Assembly (NCBI RefSeq): GCF_016887565.1
Contig: NZ_CP069396.1
Coordinates: 2,941,001-3,005,000 of the forward strand
Length of the DNA stretch: 64,000 nt
Source of the DNA: Archangium violaceum
GTDB lineage: Bacteria > Myxococcota > Myxococcia > Myxococcales > Myxococcaceae
Reading direction: 5' to 3'
This document shows positions 29,431-37,050 of this stretch, in pieces. Positions within the stretch are counted from its first letter, which is position 1. Every line of letters begins with the position of its first letter. Both the position numbers and the translations under genes were made by a program. The notes below the pieces were generated by a model, which was given only the letters and a program-made list of their open reading frames with translations, did no database searches and was not told the DNA's origin.

Positions 29431-30387
29431 GTGTCCCCAACGCCCCCACTACTCGATGACATGCTCGTGTTCGCCGAGGTGGTGAGTGCGGGAGGCATCA
29501 CCGCGGCAGCCACGAGACTGGGGCTGCGCAAGTCCACGGTGAGCCGGCGCCTCTCAGCGCTGGAGGAGCGCCTGGGCACGAGGCTGCTGGAGCGCAACAC
29601 GAGACGACTGAGACTCACCGAATCAGGGCGCGAGTACCACGCGCACTGTGCGCGGCTCGTGGCCGAGGCGCGCGAGGTGAACCGGGCGTTGAGCGACTCA
29701 CGAGGCACGCCGAGGGGCACGCTGCGAGTGGCCACGTTCTCGCTGTTGGGCGAGCTGCTCGCGCCGGTCATCGCGGAGTTCCTGCTGCGGCATCCACAGG
29801 TTCGCGTGGAAGTCTCACTGGCGCAGGCGCACGTGGACCTGGTGGCCGAGGAGTACGACCTGTCGCTGCGCACCGGGCCGCTCACGGACTCATCCCTGGT
29901 GGCGCGTCGGCTGGGTCACGTGCGTACCGGCTACTACGCGAGCCCGGCCTACCTCAGCCGGAGGGGCACCCCCCGGTCGCCGGACGAGCTCGCGGAGCAC
30001 GAGTGCGTGCTGGTGGCGGAGCCGGGCACGGACGAGGTGTGGTTCTTCTCGGGCCCGCGCGGAGCGAGGACGGTGCCAGTGCACGGCCGGTTGCAGGTGC
30101 CCAGCGTGCGCGCGGGCCACGCGGCGGCACGTGCGGGGCTCGGCCTGGTGCGCCTGCCCACCGTGCTCGTCGCGGACGACGTGCGTGCCGGCGTACTCAT
30201 CCCCGTGCTGGAGGAGGTGTCTCCGCCGGGCCTGCCCATCTTCGCGGTCTTTCCCAGCAGCAGGCAGCTTCCCCCCAAGGTGCGAGCCTTCCTGGAGATG
30301 CTCGCCCAGCGCAGCGCCGCGCTGCCCTGGGAGGAGAACGCGGTGCCTCCAGCGGCGCCAGGGCGCACCGAGCGGCGCAGCCGCTGA
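29431..30387 (+). CDS. LysR-family transcriptional regulator
   Basis: A 318-residue regulator. The N-terminal winged helix-turn-helix spans about residues 8-66 (AEVVSAGGITAAATRLGLRKSTVSRRLSALEERLG is the classic pattern), followed by a LysR substrate-binding domain of the CrgA-like group. The GTG start at 29431 is the only plausible one. The C-terminus is Arg-rich. Target genes are not evident; neither neighbour diverges from it, so it is an orphan. Confidence 0.9.
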   Translation: MSPTPPLLDDMLVFAEVVSAGGITAAATRLGLRKSTVSRRLSALEERLGTRLLERNTRRLRLTESGREYHAHCARLVAEAREVNRALSDSRGTPRGTLRVATFSLLGELLAPVIAEFLLRHPQVRVEVSLAQAHVDLVAEEYDLSLRTGPLTDSSLVARRLGHVRTGYYASPAYLSRRGTPRSPDELAEHECVLVAEPGTDEVWFFSGPRGARTVPVHGRLQVPSVRAGHAAARAGLGLVRLPTVLVADDVRAGVLIPVLEEVSPPGLPIFAVFPSSRQLPPKVRAFLEMLAQRSAALPWEENAVPPAAPGRTERRSR

Positions 30388-30525
30388 ATGGGGCTCTTCG
30401 CGGAACAATCCATTGCGTCCCGGGCTCTCGTCCGCCCGAGGTGCCGCCGTTAAGTCTTGCCATGTGAGGTCGGGCGGCGGCCATGGAGGCCGCTCCCCCG
30501 CGCTCCAGGAGACGAGGAGAACACC

Positions 30526-30852
30526 ATGGCAAAGGACATCATCCACTTGAATGACTCGGACTTCCGCCGCGAGGTGCTGGAGGCGGAGGAGCCGGTGCTG
30601 GTCGACTTCACGGCGGGCTGGTGCGCACCGTGCCGGGCCATCTCACCGACGGTGGATGCGCTCGCCTCCGAGTACAAGGGGCGCGTGAAGGTGGCGAAGC
30701 TCGACATCGATGACAACCAGGCGACGGCGCAGCAGTACGGCATCCGCTCGGTGCCCACCCTGCTCTTCTTCAAGCAGGGCAAGGTGGTGGGGCAGATTGT
30801 CGGGGCGGTGCCGCGAGCGCGCCTGGAGAACGCGTTCCAACAGGTGCTCTGA
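30526..30852 (+). CDS. trxA: Thioredoxin
   Basis: A 108-residue thioredoxin with the redox motif in AGWCAPCRA and the cis-Pro in SVPTLLFFK. ATG 30526 is preceded by GAGGAGA. It keeps cytoplasmic disulfides reduced and feeds peroxiredoxins and ribonucleotide reductase. A strong terminator hairpin follows. Confidence 0.96.
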   Translation: MAKDIIHLNDSDFRREVLEAEEPVLVDFTAGWCAPCRAISPTVDALASEYKGRVKVAKLDIDDNQATAQQYGIRSVPTLLFFKQGKVVGQIVGAVPRARLENAFQQVL

Positions 30853-30860
30853 GCTGTGGG

Positions 30861-30899
30861 AGGATGGGGGCCTCTTTCTTCCACTGAGGCCCCCATCCT
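30861..30899 (+). terminator. 14-bp hairpin between thioredoxin and the M24 peptidase gene
   Basis: AGGATGGGGGCCTC (30861-30874) pairs perfectly with GAGGCCCCCATCCT (30886-30899), loop TTTCTTCCACT. It ends one base before the ATG at 30901 and includes the only purine-rich sequence, so it may both terminate trxA and shield the next start. Confidence 0.8.
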
Positions 30900-30900
30900 G

Positions 30901-32217
30901 ATGCGCCGTGCCCTGCTGTCGGCCCTCCTTCTTCTGACGACCCTTCCCGCGAACGCCGCCGAGCCACCGCCGCAACGGGCCTGGCCACGAATCCGCAAGG
31001 CCCGCATCCAGCAGTTGCTCCCGGCCGCGATGGAGCGGGCGCAGGTGGACGCCTGGGTGGTGCTGTGCCGGGAGAACGCCAATGATCCACTGGCCGCGCA
31101 CATCGGCTGTGAGAACGCGGGCTCCCCGGCCGCGTTCCTCTTCCTGAAGCAGAAGGAGGGGGTGCGCTCCATCGCGCTGTCTCCCTCGGGAGAGGCCCGG
31201 GCGCTCCAGGACGTGGGCACCCACGACGAGGTGATCTCCCTGGAGCGGGGCGTGGAACTCTACACCCGGGTCGCGGCGCGGCTGTCCGAGGCGAAGCCGC
31301 GGCGCATCGCGGTGAACTCCTCGCGCAAGTTGGCGGTGGCGGACGGGCTGTCGGCCACGCAGCGTGAGCGGCTGGTGGAGGCACTGCCCGCCGCGCTGCG
31401 CGGCCGCCTCATTTCGTCCGAGGAGCTCGTCTTCGAGTGGCTGTCGGTGAAGCTGCCCGAGGAGGTGGAGATCATGCGCCGGGCCGCCGCGCTGACGGCC
31501 TCGCTCCAGGATGAGGCCTACCGCACGGTGGTGCCGGGGAAGACGCGGGACTCGGACGTGGCGCGCTTCCTCAAGAAGCGCATGGCGGAGCTGGGCGTGG
31601 GGGACGGCTGGCAGCCGGACCAGAACCCCAACGTGAACTCCGGCCCGGACCGGGGCCACTCGCACGCCACGGACCGGGTCATCCAACCGGGCGACTTCAT
31701 CCAGACGGACTTCGGCATCCAGGTGGAGGGCATGTGGGTGACGGACATCCAGCGCTTCGCCTACGTGCTCGCTCCGGGCGAGACGCGGCCTCCGAAGGAG
31801 GCCCTGGAGAAGTGGGAGAAGTCCAAGAAGGGGAGCCGGGTAGCGCTCGCGGCGCTGAAGCCGGGAGTGCGTGGCTACGACGTGGACAAGGCCCAGCGGG
31901 ACTGGATGCGCGAGGTGGGCTCGGAGCCGGTGCCCTGGGGGACGGGACACCCGGTGGGCTACTGGGCGCACGACGTGGGCCCGGCGCTCTCGGGGGCGCA
32001 GACGGGCAAGCCGCCCGAGGGGTGGGCCACGAGGACCATCCGTCCCGGGCAGGTCTTCGCCTTCGATGGCTTCTTCGCCTGGAAGCTCGCGACTCCCGGC
32101 GAGACGAAGACGCTCTCCGTCGAGGAGATGGCGGTGGTGACGGAGAAGGGCGCGGAGTACCTCATCCCGCCGCAGGAGGAGCTCCTCCTCATCGCCTCGC
32201 CGGCCCCGGCCAGGTAG
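30901..32217 (+). CDS. M24 metallopeptidase (Xaa-Pro aminopeptidase-like), secreted
   Basis: A 438-residue protein with a signal peptide ending around ANAAEP. The creatinase-like N-domain (about 25-180) precedes the pita-bread domain. Metal ligands are IQTDFGI and VTDIQRF Asp, GHPVGYWAHD His and SVEEMAVVT Glu; the position of the fourth ligand reads FAFDGFF, so Asp replaces the usual Glu. This could still bind metal, or activity may differ. It is exported, which is unusual for PepP but known for prolidase-like enzymes. The start is fixed by the signal peptide even though no ribosome site precedes it. Confidence 0.83.
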   Translation: MRRALLSALLLLTTLPANAAEPPPQRAWPRIRKARIQQLLPAAMERAQVDAWVVLCRENANDPLAAHIGCENAGSPAAFLFLKQKEGVRSIALSPSGEARALQDVGTHDEVISLERGVELYTRVAARLSEAKPRRIAVNSSRKLAVADGLSATQRERLVEALPAALRGRLISSEELVFEWLSVKLPEEVEIMRRAAALTASLQDEAYRTVVPGKTRDSDVARFLKKRMAELGVGDGWQPDQNPNVNSGPDRGHSHATDRVIQPGDFIQTDFGIQVEGMWVTDIQRFAYVLAPGETRPPKEALEKWEKSKKGSRVALAALKPGVRGYDVDKAQRDWMREVGSEPVPWGTGHPVGYWAHDVGPALSGAQTGKPPEGWATRTIRPGQVFAFDGFFAWKLATPGETKTLSVEEMAVVTEKGAEYLIPPQEELLLIASPAPAR

Positions 32218-32235
32218 GCCGAGCGCCGAGGCGGA

Positions 32236-33024
32236 CTACCGGGGCACGACGCGAATCTGGAACAACTTCGGCCAGCGCTTCCCGGTGACGAGGAGCCGGT
32301 CGTTGGCCGCGTCGTAGGCGATGCCGTTCAGCACGTCCTCGTTTCCGCTCTGGTCCTCCGGCCGGAGGAGCCCCGTGAGGTCGATCCACCCGGTCACGTG
32401 TCCCGTGGCCGGGTCGATCCGGGCGATGACGTCGCGCTTCCACACGTTCGCGTAGACCTCGCCGTTCACGTATTCCAGCTCATTGAGTTGCCAGACCTCG
32501 GCACTCCCGTCGGTGACCGTGACGGTGCGCCGCACCTGGAACGTGGCGGGGTCGAGGAAGCGCAGTGTGCTGGTGCCGTCGCTCAGGATGAGGGAGCTGC
32601 CGTCGTCGGTGAGCCCCCAGCCATCGGTGGAGTAGCTGAACCGCCCCACCTCCTGGAACGTCTCGGCGTCGTAGATGAAGCCCACGTGCGACTGCCAGGT
32701 GAGCTGGTAGAGCCTGCCGCCGAGGAGCGCGAGCCCCTCACCGAAATGCTCCCACGCCAGCGCGTGGCCCCGCAGGACGCGCCCCGTCTCGAGCTCCACC
32801 TCGCGGACCTCGGACTCTCCATGGATGCCCGTGCTCTCGTACAGTCGGCCCTCCCGGTAGACGAGCCCCTGTGTGAAGGCCTCGGGGTCGTGTGGCCAGC
32901 TGTGAACGACCTGGAACCCGGAGGTCGGCGCGTGCCTCGAGGTGATGCGCTCGCCACTGCAGGCCAGAGCGGTGAGCGGGAGGAGAAAGCAGAGTCGCGC
33001 GAGCACGGTGGGTCGGGTCGTCAC
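32236..33024 (-). CDS. Glutaminyl-peptide cyclotransferase (plant/bacterial type), lipoprotein
   Basis: A 262-residue protein with a lipobox LTALAC. The rest is a five-bladed beta-propeller of the bacterial/plant glutaminyl cyclase type: FTQGLVYREGRLYESTG, GEGLALLGGRLYQLTW, GWGLTDDGSSLILSDG, LNELEYVNGEVYANVW and LNGIAYD. It forms pyroglutamate at the N-terminus of peptides with Gln. GTG 33024 is the start. It is probably periplasmic or surface-exposed and converges with the M24 peptidase gene (18 bases), so the two peptide-modifying genes may be functionally linked. Confidence 0.88.
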   Translation of the reverse strand: MTTRPTVLARLCFLLPLTALACSGERITSRHAPTSGFQVVHSWPHDPEAFTQGLVYREGRLYESTGIHGESEVREVELETGRVLRGHALAWEHFGEGLALLGGRLYQLTWQSHVGFIYDAETFQEVGRFSYSTDGWGLTDDGSSLILSDGTSTLRFLDPATFQVRRTVTVTDGSAEVWQLNELEYVNGEVYANVWKRDVIARIDPATGHVTGWIDLTGLLRPEDQSGNEDVLNGIAYDAANDRLLVTGKRWPKLFQIRVVPR

Positions 33025-33143
33025 GAGGAGGGGCTCCTGGAGGAGGAGGGTTGATTAACACCCGCTCGCGCCCGGTCGCGAGGGGGCGCTGTCAGGTCCA
33101 GGCCGCTCGTTCGTCCCTCGCGGCGGACCAGCGGGGAGCCTGC

Positions 33144-33863
33144 ATGCGTGAGGACATGTTCAAGGTCATCGTCGAGCGGCCTCGGATGCGAATTCCGAAG
33201 CGGAATGGGAGCCACTACCCGCGAGGCCGTTTGAAGAGGACCCGGGGCGATCTCGAGGAAGCCCCGAAGCGCGAGGCGATGGGGCGTGGCTACGCCTACA
33301 AGTGCTTCAACGAGAACCTGGCTCCGCTCCGGCGTTTCCTTCACTCGCGCGTTGGCCGTCCGTGGAATGACGTGTATTCGGAGATCTGCGCGCACGTCTC
33401 CCTCGACAGCGCCATCAAGAAGCACATCCTCGAGCATCTCGAGGACTTCGTGGTGCGGCAGGTCCAGGAGATCGACGGCAGGATCTACAAGGTGGGACCC
33501 TACGGCAGACCGATCGAGCTCGAGTCGGGCTCCAGATGGGACCGCCTGTACGTCTGCCCGCGTACGGGGCTGCTCCGGGCCTACGAGCGCGAGCCCTGGG
33601 AAGCGAAGTTCCCGGGCCGTGCGCTCGACGAGTGGCACGACGTCCGGAAGATCGACGGCGGCTGGTGCCTCGTGCGGTTCGCCCCCGTGCCGTCCTCCTT
33701 CGAGGAGCGGCAATCCGCGTATGACGTCGTCCTGAGGAAACACGTCTACCGCGCGACTGGCCGGAATGGGGCGCTCAAGACCACCTGGGGGCGACAGGAT
33801 CGCTACGCCTGCATGATGCGCCGGCTCGGTGAGCGGGAGTACCAGCGCCTGCTGGGCGGGTGA
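33144..33863 (+). CDS. Conserved hypothetical protein
   Basis: A 239-residue basic protein I do not recognise. It is rich in Arg and aromatic residues, with conserved-looking stretches RPWNDVYSEICAHV, HILEHLEDFVV and LYVCPRTGLL. It has no signal peptide or membrane helix. The ATG at 33144 is preceded by GGGAG and is preferred over the earlier ATG at 33051. It lies between a divergent cyclotransferase gene and a convergent lactate dehydrogenase. No function can be given. Confidence 0.75.
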   Translation: MREDMFKVIVERPRMRIPKRNGSHYPRGRLKRTRGDLEEAPKREAMGRGYAYKCFNENLAPLRRFLHSRVGRPWNDVYSEICAHVSLDSAIKKHILEHLEDFVVRQVQEIDGRIYKVGPYGRPIELESGSRWDRLYVCPRTGLLRAYEREPWEAKFPGRALDEWHDVRKIDGGWCLVRFAPVPSSFEERQSAYDVVLRKHVYRATGRNGALKTTWGRQDRYACMMRRLGEREYQRLLGG

Positions 33864-33866
33864 GCT

Positions 33867-34817
33867 TCAGAACCCCAGGGTGCGGATGGCGTTGCGGATG
33901 GTATCCGCGCTCCGGCGCAGGCTCTCCCGCTCCGACTCGTTCATGGGGATCTCCAGCGTCGTCTCCACGCCCGAGCGGTTGACGATGCTCGGCACGCTCA
34001 TGCACACGTCGCTGATGCCGAGGTACCCGTCCAACCGGGAGCTCACGGAGAGCACCCGCTGCTCGTCGTACAGCACCGCCTCCAATATCTGCGCGGTGGC
34101 CAGCCCGATGGCGTAGTTGGTGGCGCCCTTGCCTCGGATGATCTGGTACGCGGCATTGCGCACGTTGTCGAAGATGTGGGTGCGGTCCTGCTCCGTCAGC
34201 TTCGCGTGTCCCGGGGCCGTCCACTGGAGCAGCGGCACGCCGCCCACCGTGGCCGAGCTCCACAGCGGAAGCTCGGAATCCCCGTGCTCGCCGGCGATGA
34301 AGGCATGCACGTTCTGCACCGCCACGTTCAGGTGGCGCGCGAGCAGGAAGCGGAAGCGCGAGGAGTCCAGCACGGTGCCGCTGCCGAAGACCCGCTTCGA
34401 CGGCAGGCCGCTCAGCTTCTGCACCACGTACGTCAGCACATCCACCGGGTTGGTCACCACGAGCAGCAGCGCGTTGGGGGCCACGGTCAGCAGCTTCGGC
34501 ACGAGCGTGCGGCACAGCTCCACGTTCGCGCCCGCCAGCTCCATCCGGGTCTGACCGGGCTTCTGCTTGGCCCCCGCGGTGATGACCACCACGTCGGCTC
34601 CCGCGCACACGCCGATGTCGTCCGACCCCTCCAGCGTGGCCATGGGCACGAATTGGAGCCCATGGTTCAGGTCCAGCACCTCCGCGTTCACCTTGTCCCG
34701 GCTGATGTCGTAGAGGGCGATCTGCTTGGCCACGCCCCGGATCATGCTGGCATAGGCGATGGTGGCCCCCACCGCGCCGGCCCCGACGATTGCGATCTTG
34801 CTCACACGCTCAGGCAT
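33867..34817 (-). CDS. ldh: L-lactate dehydrogenase
   Basis: A 316-residue NAD-dependent dehydrogenase. The Rossmann motif is IAIVGAGAVGATIAY; substrate loop ITAGAKQKPGQTRMEL has Gln at the position that separates lactate (Gln) from malate (Arg) dehydrogenases. VTNPVDVL and IAGEHGDSELPLWS carry the catalytic Asn and His. Start at 34817 (MPERVSKIA). It converts pyruvate and lactate. It is the same direction as the ThrRS gene upstream but separated from it by a hairpin. Confidence 0.92.
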   Translation of the reverse strand: MPERVSKIAIVGAGAVGATIAYASMIRGVAKQIALYDISRDKVNAEVLDLNHGLQFVPMATLEGSDDIGVCAGADVVVITAGAKQKPGQTRMELAGANVELCRTLVPKLLTVAPNALLLVVTNPVDVLTYVVQKLSGLPSKRVFGSGTVLDSSRFRFLLARHLNVAVQNVHAFIAGEHGDSELPLWSSATVGGVPLLQWTAPGHAKLTEQDRTHIFDNVRNAAYQIIRGKGATNYAIGLATAQILEAVLYDEQRVLSVSSRLDGYLGISDVCMSVPSIVNRSGVETTLEIPMNESERESLRRSADTIRNAIRTLGF

Positions 34818-34911
34818 AGGCGGCGCAGCCAACCACACCCGCACGTCGGGGCTCCAGACTCATTCGCGTTCCCGTCAAGCCGCGAACGTGGTGGACGAGG
34901 AGGGGGACCAC

Positions 34912-34965
34912 GGTGGAGGCGCCGTGACACGCCCGACACGACACGGGCGCCTGGGCGCCTCCACC
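34912..34965 (-). terminator. 12-bp inverted repeat between the ThrRS and ldh genes
   Basis: GGTGGAGGCGCC (34912-34923) and GGCGCCTCCACC (34954-34965), 30-base loop, 8 bases past the ThrRS stop. There is no T-run, so termination is plausible but not certain. Confidence 0.55.
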
Positions 34966-34973
34966 GTTTCCAC

Positions 34974-36179
34974 TCACGCAGCGGCCGCCGGCCGGCACTC
35001 GGCGACGAGCGCCGCCACCGCCTCGTCCCAGGGCAGATCGCGCTGCTCCCCGTCCCGCCGCCGCAGCCGGACGGCGTTCTTCTCCACCTCGCGGTTGCCC
35101 ACCACCACCAGCCACGGCGCACCGGCCTGGTGCGAGTCGACGATCTTCCGTGACAGCGACTCCCCGCGGGCATCCACGCTCGCGCGGCAGCCCACCTCGC
35201 GCAGCTTCGCGGCGAAGCGCTCGGCGTAGCCCGCGGCCGCTTCACCCACGGACGCCACGATGACCTGCTCCGGCGCGAGCCACGCGGGCAGGGCGCCCCC
35301 GTGGTGCTCCAGCAGCATGCCCATGAAGCGCTCCAGGCTCCCGAGGATCGCGCGGTGGAGCATCATCGGCCGGCGCTTCTGTCCCGAGGCGTCCACGTAG
35401 TGGAGGTCGAACCGCTCCGGCAGCACCAGGTCCAGCTGGATCGTCCCGCACTGCCAGCTGCGGCCGAGCCGGTCCTTCAGGACGAACTCCAGCTTGGGCG
35501 CGTAGAAGGCTCCCTGGCCGGGCTGCATGACGCACTCGAGCCCCGCCTGTTTCGCGGACTCGAGCAGGAGCGACTCCGCGACGTCCCACATCTCGTCGCT
35601 TCCGGCGCGCTGGGCGGGACGGCTGGAGAAGGCCACCTCCACGTCCTCGAAGCCGAAGTCGGCGTAGAAGGCGTGGAGCGAGCGGCAGAAGCGGGAGACC
35701 TCCTCGCGCATCTGCTCCTCGGCACAGAAGACGTGGCCATCATCCTGCGTGAACTGGCGCAGGCGGAACAGGCCGTGGAGCGCTCCTCCGGGCTCGTTGC
35801 GGTGCACGAGCCCGAACTCGCCCAGCTTCACGGGCAGGTCGCGGTAGCTGGGGGACATGCGTTGGACGAGCTGGATGTGGCCCGGGCAGTTCACCGGCTT
35901 GACCGCCGAGTGCCGCCCTCCGTCCTCGACGAGCAGGAACATGTTCTCGCGGAAGTTGTCCCAGTGGCCGCTGCGCTCCCAGATGGGCTGGGCGAGGATT
36001 TGCGGCGTCCTCACCTCGAGGAAGCCATCGCGTTGCATCTGCTGCCGGACGCGGTTCTCGATGAGGCGGTACAGCAGGTAGCCGCGCGGGTGCCAGAAGA
36101 CCATGCCGGGCGCCTCCTCCTGCAGGTGGAAGAGGTCCAGGCGCTGGCCGAGGGAACGATGATCGTGTGCTTCGAGCAT
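34974..36179 (-). CDS. thrS: Short threonyl-tRNA synthetase lacking the TGS and editing domains
   Basis: A 401-residue class II synthetase; full ThrRS has about 640. It starts directly at the catalytic domain and ends with an anticodon-binding domain. Zn ligands Cys98 (KPVNCPGH), His149 (FTQDDGHVFC) and His275 (LHRAILGSLERF) are present, as are motif 2 Arg127 (VHRNEPGG) and motif 3. It charges tRNA-Thr but should not clear Ser-tRNA-Thr because the N2 editing domain is missing. It is probably a stress or starvation paralogue of a normal thrS elsewhere. A Thr-rich leader peptide lies 107 bases upstream. Confidence 0.9.
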   Translation of the reverse strand: MLEAHDHRSLGQRLDLFHLQEEAPGMVFWHPRGYLLYRLIENRVRQQMQRDGFLEVRTPQILAQPIWERSGHWDNFRENMFLLVEDGGRHSAVKPVNCPGHIQLVQRMSPSYRDLPVKLGEFGLVHRNEPGGALHGLFRLRQFTQDDGHVFCAEEQMREEVSRFCRSLHAFYADFGFEDVEVAFSSRPAQRAGSDEMWDVAESLLLESAKQAGLECVMQPGQGAFYAPKLEFVLKDRLGRSWQCGTIQLDLVLPERFDLHYVDASGQKRRPMMLHRAILGSLERFMGMLLEHHGGALPAWLAPEQVIVASVGEAAAGYAERFAAKLREVGCRASVDARGESLSRKIVDSHQAGAPWLVVVGNREVEKNAVRLRRRDGEQRDLPWDEAVAALVAECRPAAAA

Positions 36180-36197
36180 TTCAGACTCCGAATCGGG

Positions 36198-36273
36198 AAA
36201 AGAGGCCTTCCGGTCGGAGCACTGAGCGCTTGCACGGACGCCCCGGCCGGACAGGCGGGGCAGGGAACCGTGC
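36198..36273 (-). promoter_or_regulatory. Candidate Thr attenuator (alternative hairpins plus T-run) before the short ThrRS
   Basis: Reading the minus strand after the leader stop: a double stem GCACGG/CCGTGC (36273-36268 with 36237-36232) enclosing GCCCCG/CGGGGC (36261-36256 with 36245-36240); and a possible competing stem CCTGTCCGG (36255-36247) with CCGGAAGG (36213-36206), followed by CCTC then TTTT at 36201-36198. The first part of the double stem can also pair with leader codons (36299-36294 with 36274-36269). Structures are by eye. Confidence 0.55.
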
Positions 36274-36286
36274 GTTCGTCAGCTCA

Positions 36287-36364
36287 TCACGCGCGCACGA
36301 ATCCACTCCCGCCGAAGAGAGTGGCGGTGGTGGTCGTGGTGGTGATGGCGGAAACGAAGCTCAC
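36287..36364 (-). CDS. Threonine-rich leader peptide (putative attenuator peptide)
   Basis: A 25-codon reading frame too short for normal gene calling: GTG start at 36364, TGA at 36287-36289. After Ile at codon 7 come six consecutive Thr codons (codons 8-13; five ACC, one ACG), then Ala, and one more Thr (ACT). This resembles the thrL leader of enterobacteria. It lies 107 bases before the ThrRS start in the same direction. A good -35 is upstream, but no ribosome site, so a leaderless or near-leaderless message is likely; TTG at 36373 is an in-frame alternative. Confidence 0.7.
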   Translation of the reverse strand: MSFVSAITTTTTTATLFGGSGFVRA

Positions 36365-36371
36365 GTCAAGC

Positions 36372-36400
36372 AAGGTGCGTGCGCGCGCATTTTTTGTCAA
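36372..36400 (-). promoter_or_regulatory. Promoter of the leader/ThrRS unit
   Basis: TTGACA at 36400-36395 is a perfect -35. With a 17-base spacer the -10 reads CACCTT (36377-36372), a weak match. Transcription would begin about at the leader GTG (36364). The promoter follows directly after the hairpin that ends the ankyrin gene. Confidence 0.5.
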
Positions 36401-36419
36401 GCCGGGTTCCGGCGACTGT

Positions 36420-36450
36420 CCGGCCGCCGTGCGGTGTGCGCGGCGGCCGG
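36420..36450 (-). terminator. Hairpin after the ankyrin gene
   Basis: CCGGCCGCCG (36420-36429) pairs with CGGCGGCCGG (36441-36450), 11-base loop, 13 bases past the ankyrin stop. It would insulate the Thr leader from the catalase/ankyrin transcript. Confidence 0.65.
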
Positions 36451-36463
36451 TGTGAGGCTTTTG

Positions 36464-37015
36464 TCAGGAGGCCCGCTGCTCGCGCGTCCCTCGCAACTTC
36501 TCGAGCCGTTCCGCGGTGCCACGGGCCCCCATGGCCCGGGCGTAATCGAGCGCCGTGCGCCCGTCGGTATCCTTGCGCTCCGGCTCCGCGCCATACGCGA
36601 CCAGCAGCTCGAGCACGTCCTTGCGGTCGAACATCGCCGCGAACATGAGGGCCGTCTTGCCGTCCGGCCCCGTGCCGTCGACGCGAGTGCCATGGTCCAG
36701 CAGGAGCCGCGCGATGGCGAGGTTGCCCTTGAAGGCGGCACCGGCCAGCGGCGTCTGCCCGCGATCGTTGAGCCGCTCCGAGTCGGCCCCGTGCTTCAGG
36801 AGCACACGGGTGGTCTCCTCGTGGCCGAGGTAGCTCGAGAGCATCAGCAGGGTGTCGCCCCGCTCGTTGGTGAGGTTGGCGGGCAGCCCCGCTTCGAGGA
36901 GCCTCCCCAGGTGGGCCGTCTCCCCGGCCCTCGCGTGCTGGAAGGCCGTGCGCGCCAGCTCCAACACCTCGTTGTCCGTCACCATCGGTTGCGAATCAGG
37001 GGTCTGTGCCTTCAT
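36464..37015 (-). CDS. Ankyrin repeat protein next to catalase
   Basis: A 183-residue protein with four to five ankyrin repeats (NERGDTLLMLSSYLGHEETTRVLLKHGA, NDRGQTPLAGAAFKGN, GPDGKTALMFAAMFDR, DTDGRTALDYARAMG). No signal peptide. It follows the catalase gene by 35 bases in the same direction. In Pseudomonas aeruginosa an ankyrin protein, AnkB, is encoded beside katB and is needed for full catalase activity; a similar helper role is likely here by analogy. Confidence 0.88.
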   Translation of the reverse strand: MKAQTPDSQPMVTDNEVLELARTAFQHARAGETAHLGRLLEAGLPANLTNERGDTLLMLSSYLGHEETTRVLLKHGADSERLNDRGQTPLAGAAFKGNLAIARLLLDHGTRVDGTGPDGKTALMFAAMFDRKDVLELLVAYGAEPERKDTDGRTALDYARAMGARGTAERLEKLRGTREQRAS

Positions 37016-37050
37016 GGGAAAGTCCTCGAGAGTGGGGAAGGGGAGTGGAC

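Noticed and set aside
36365-36390. ATG at 36390 as leader-peptide start
   Set aside because: It is in another frame and meets a stop after nine codons, whereas the GTG at 36364 opens the Thr-rich frame.
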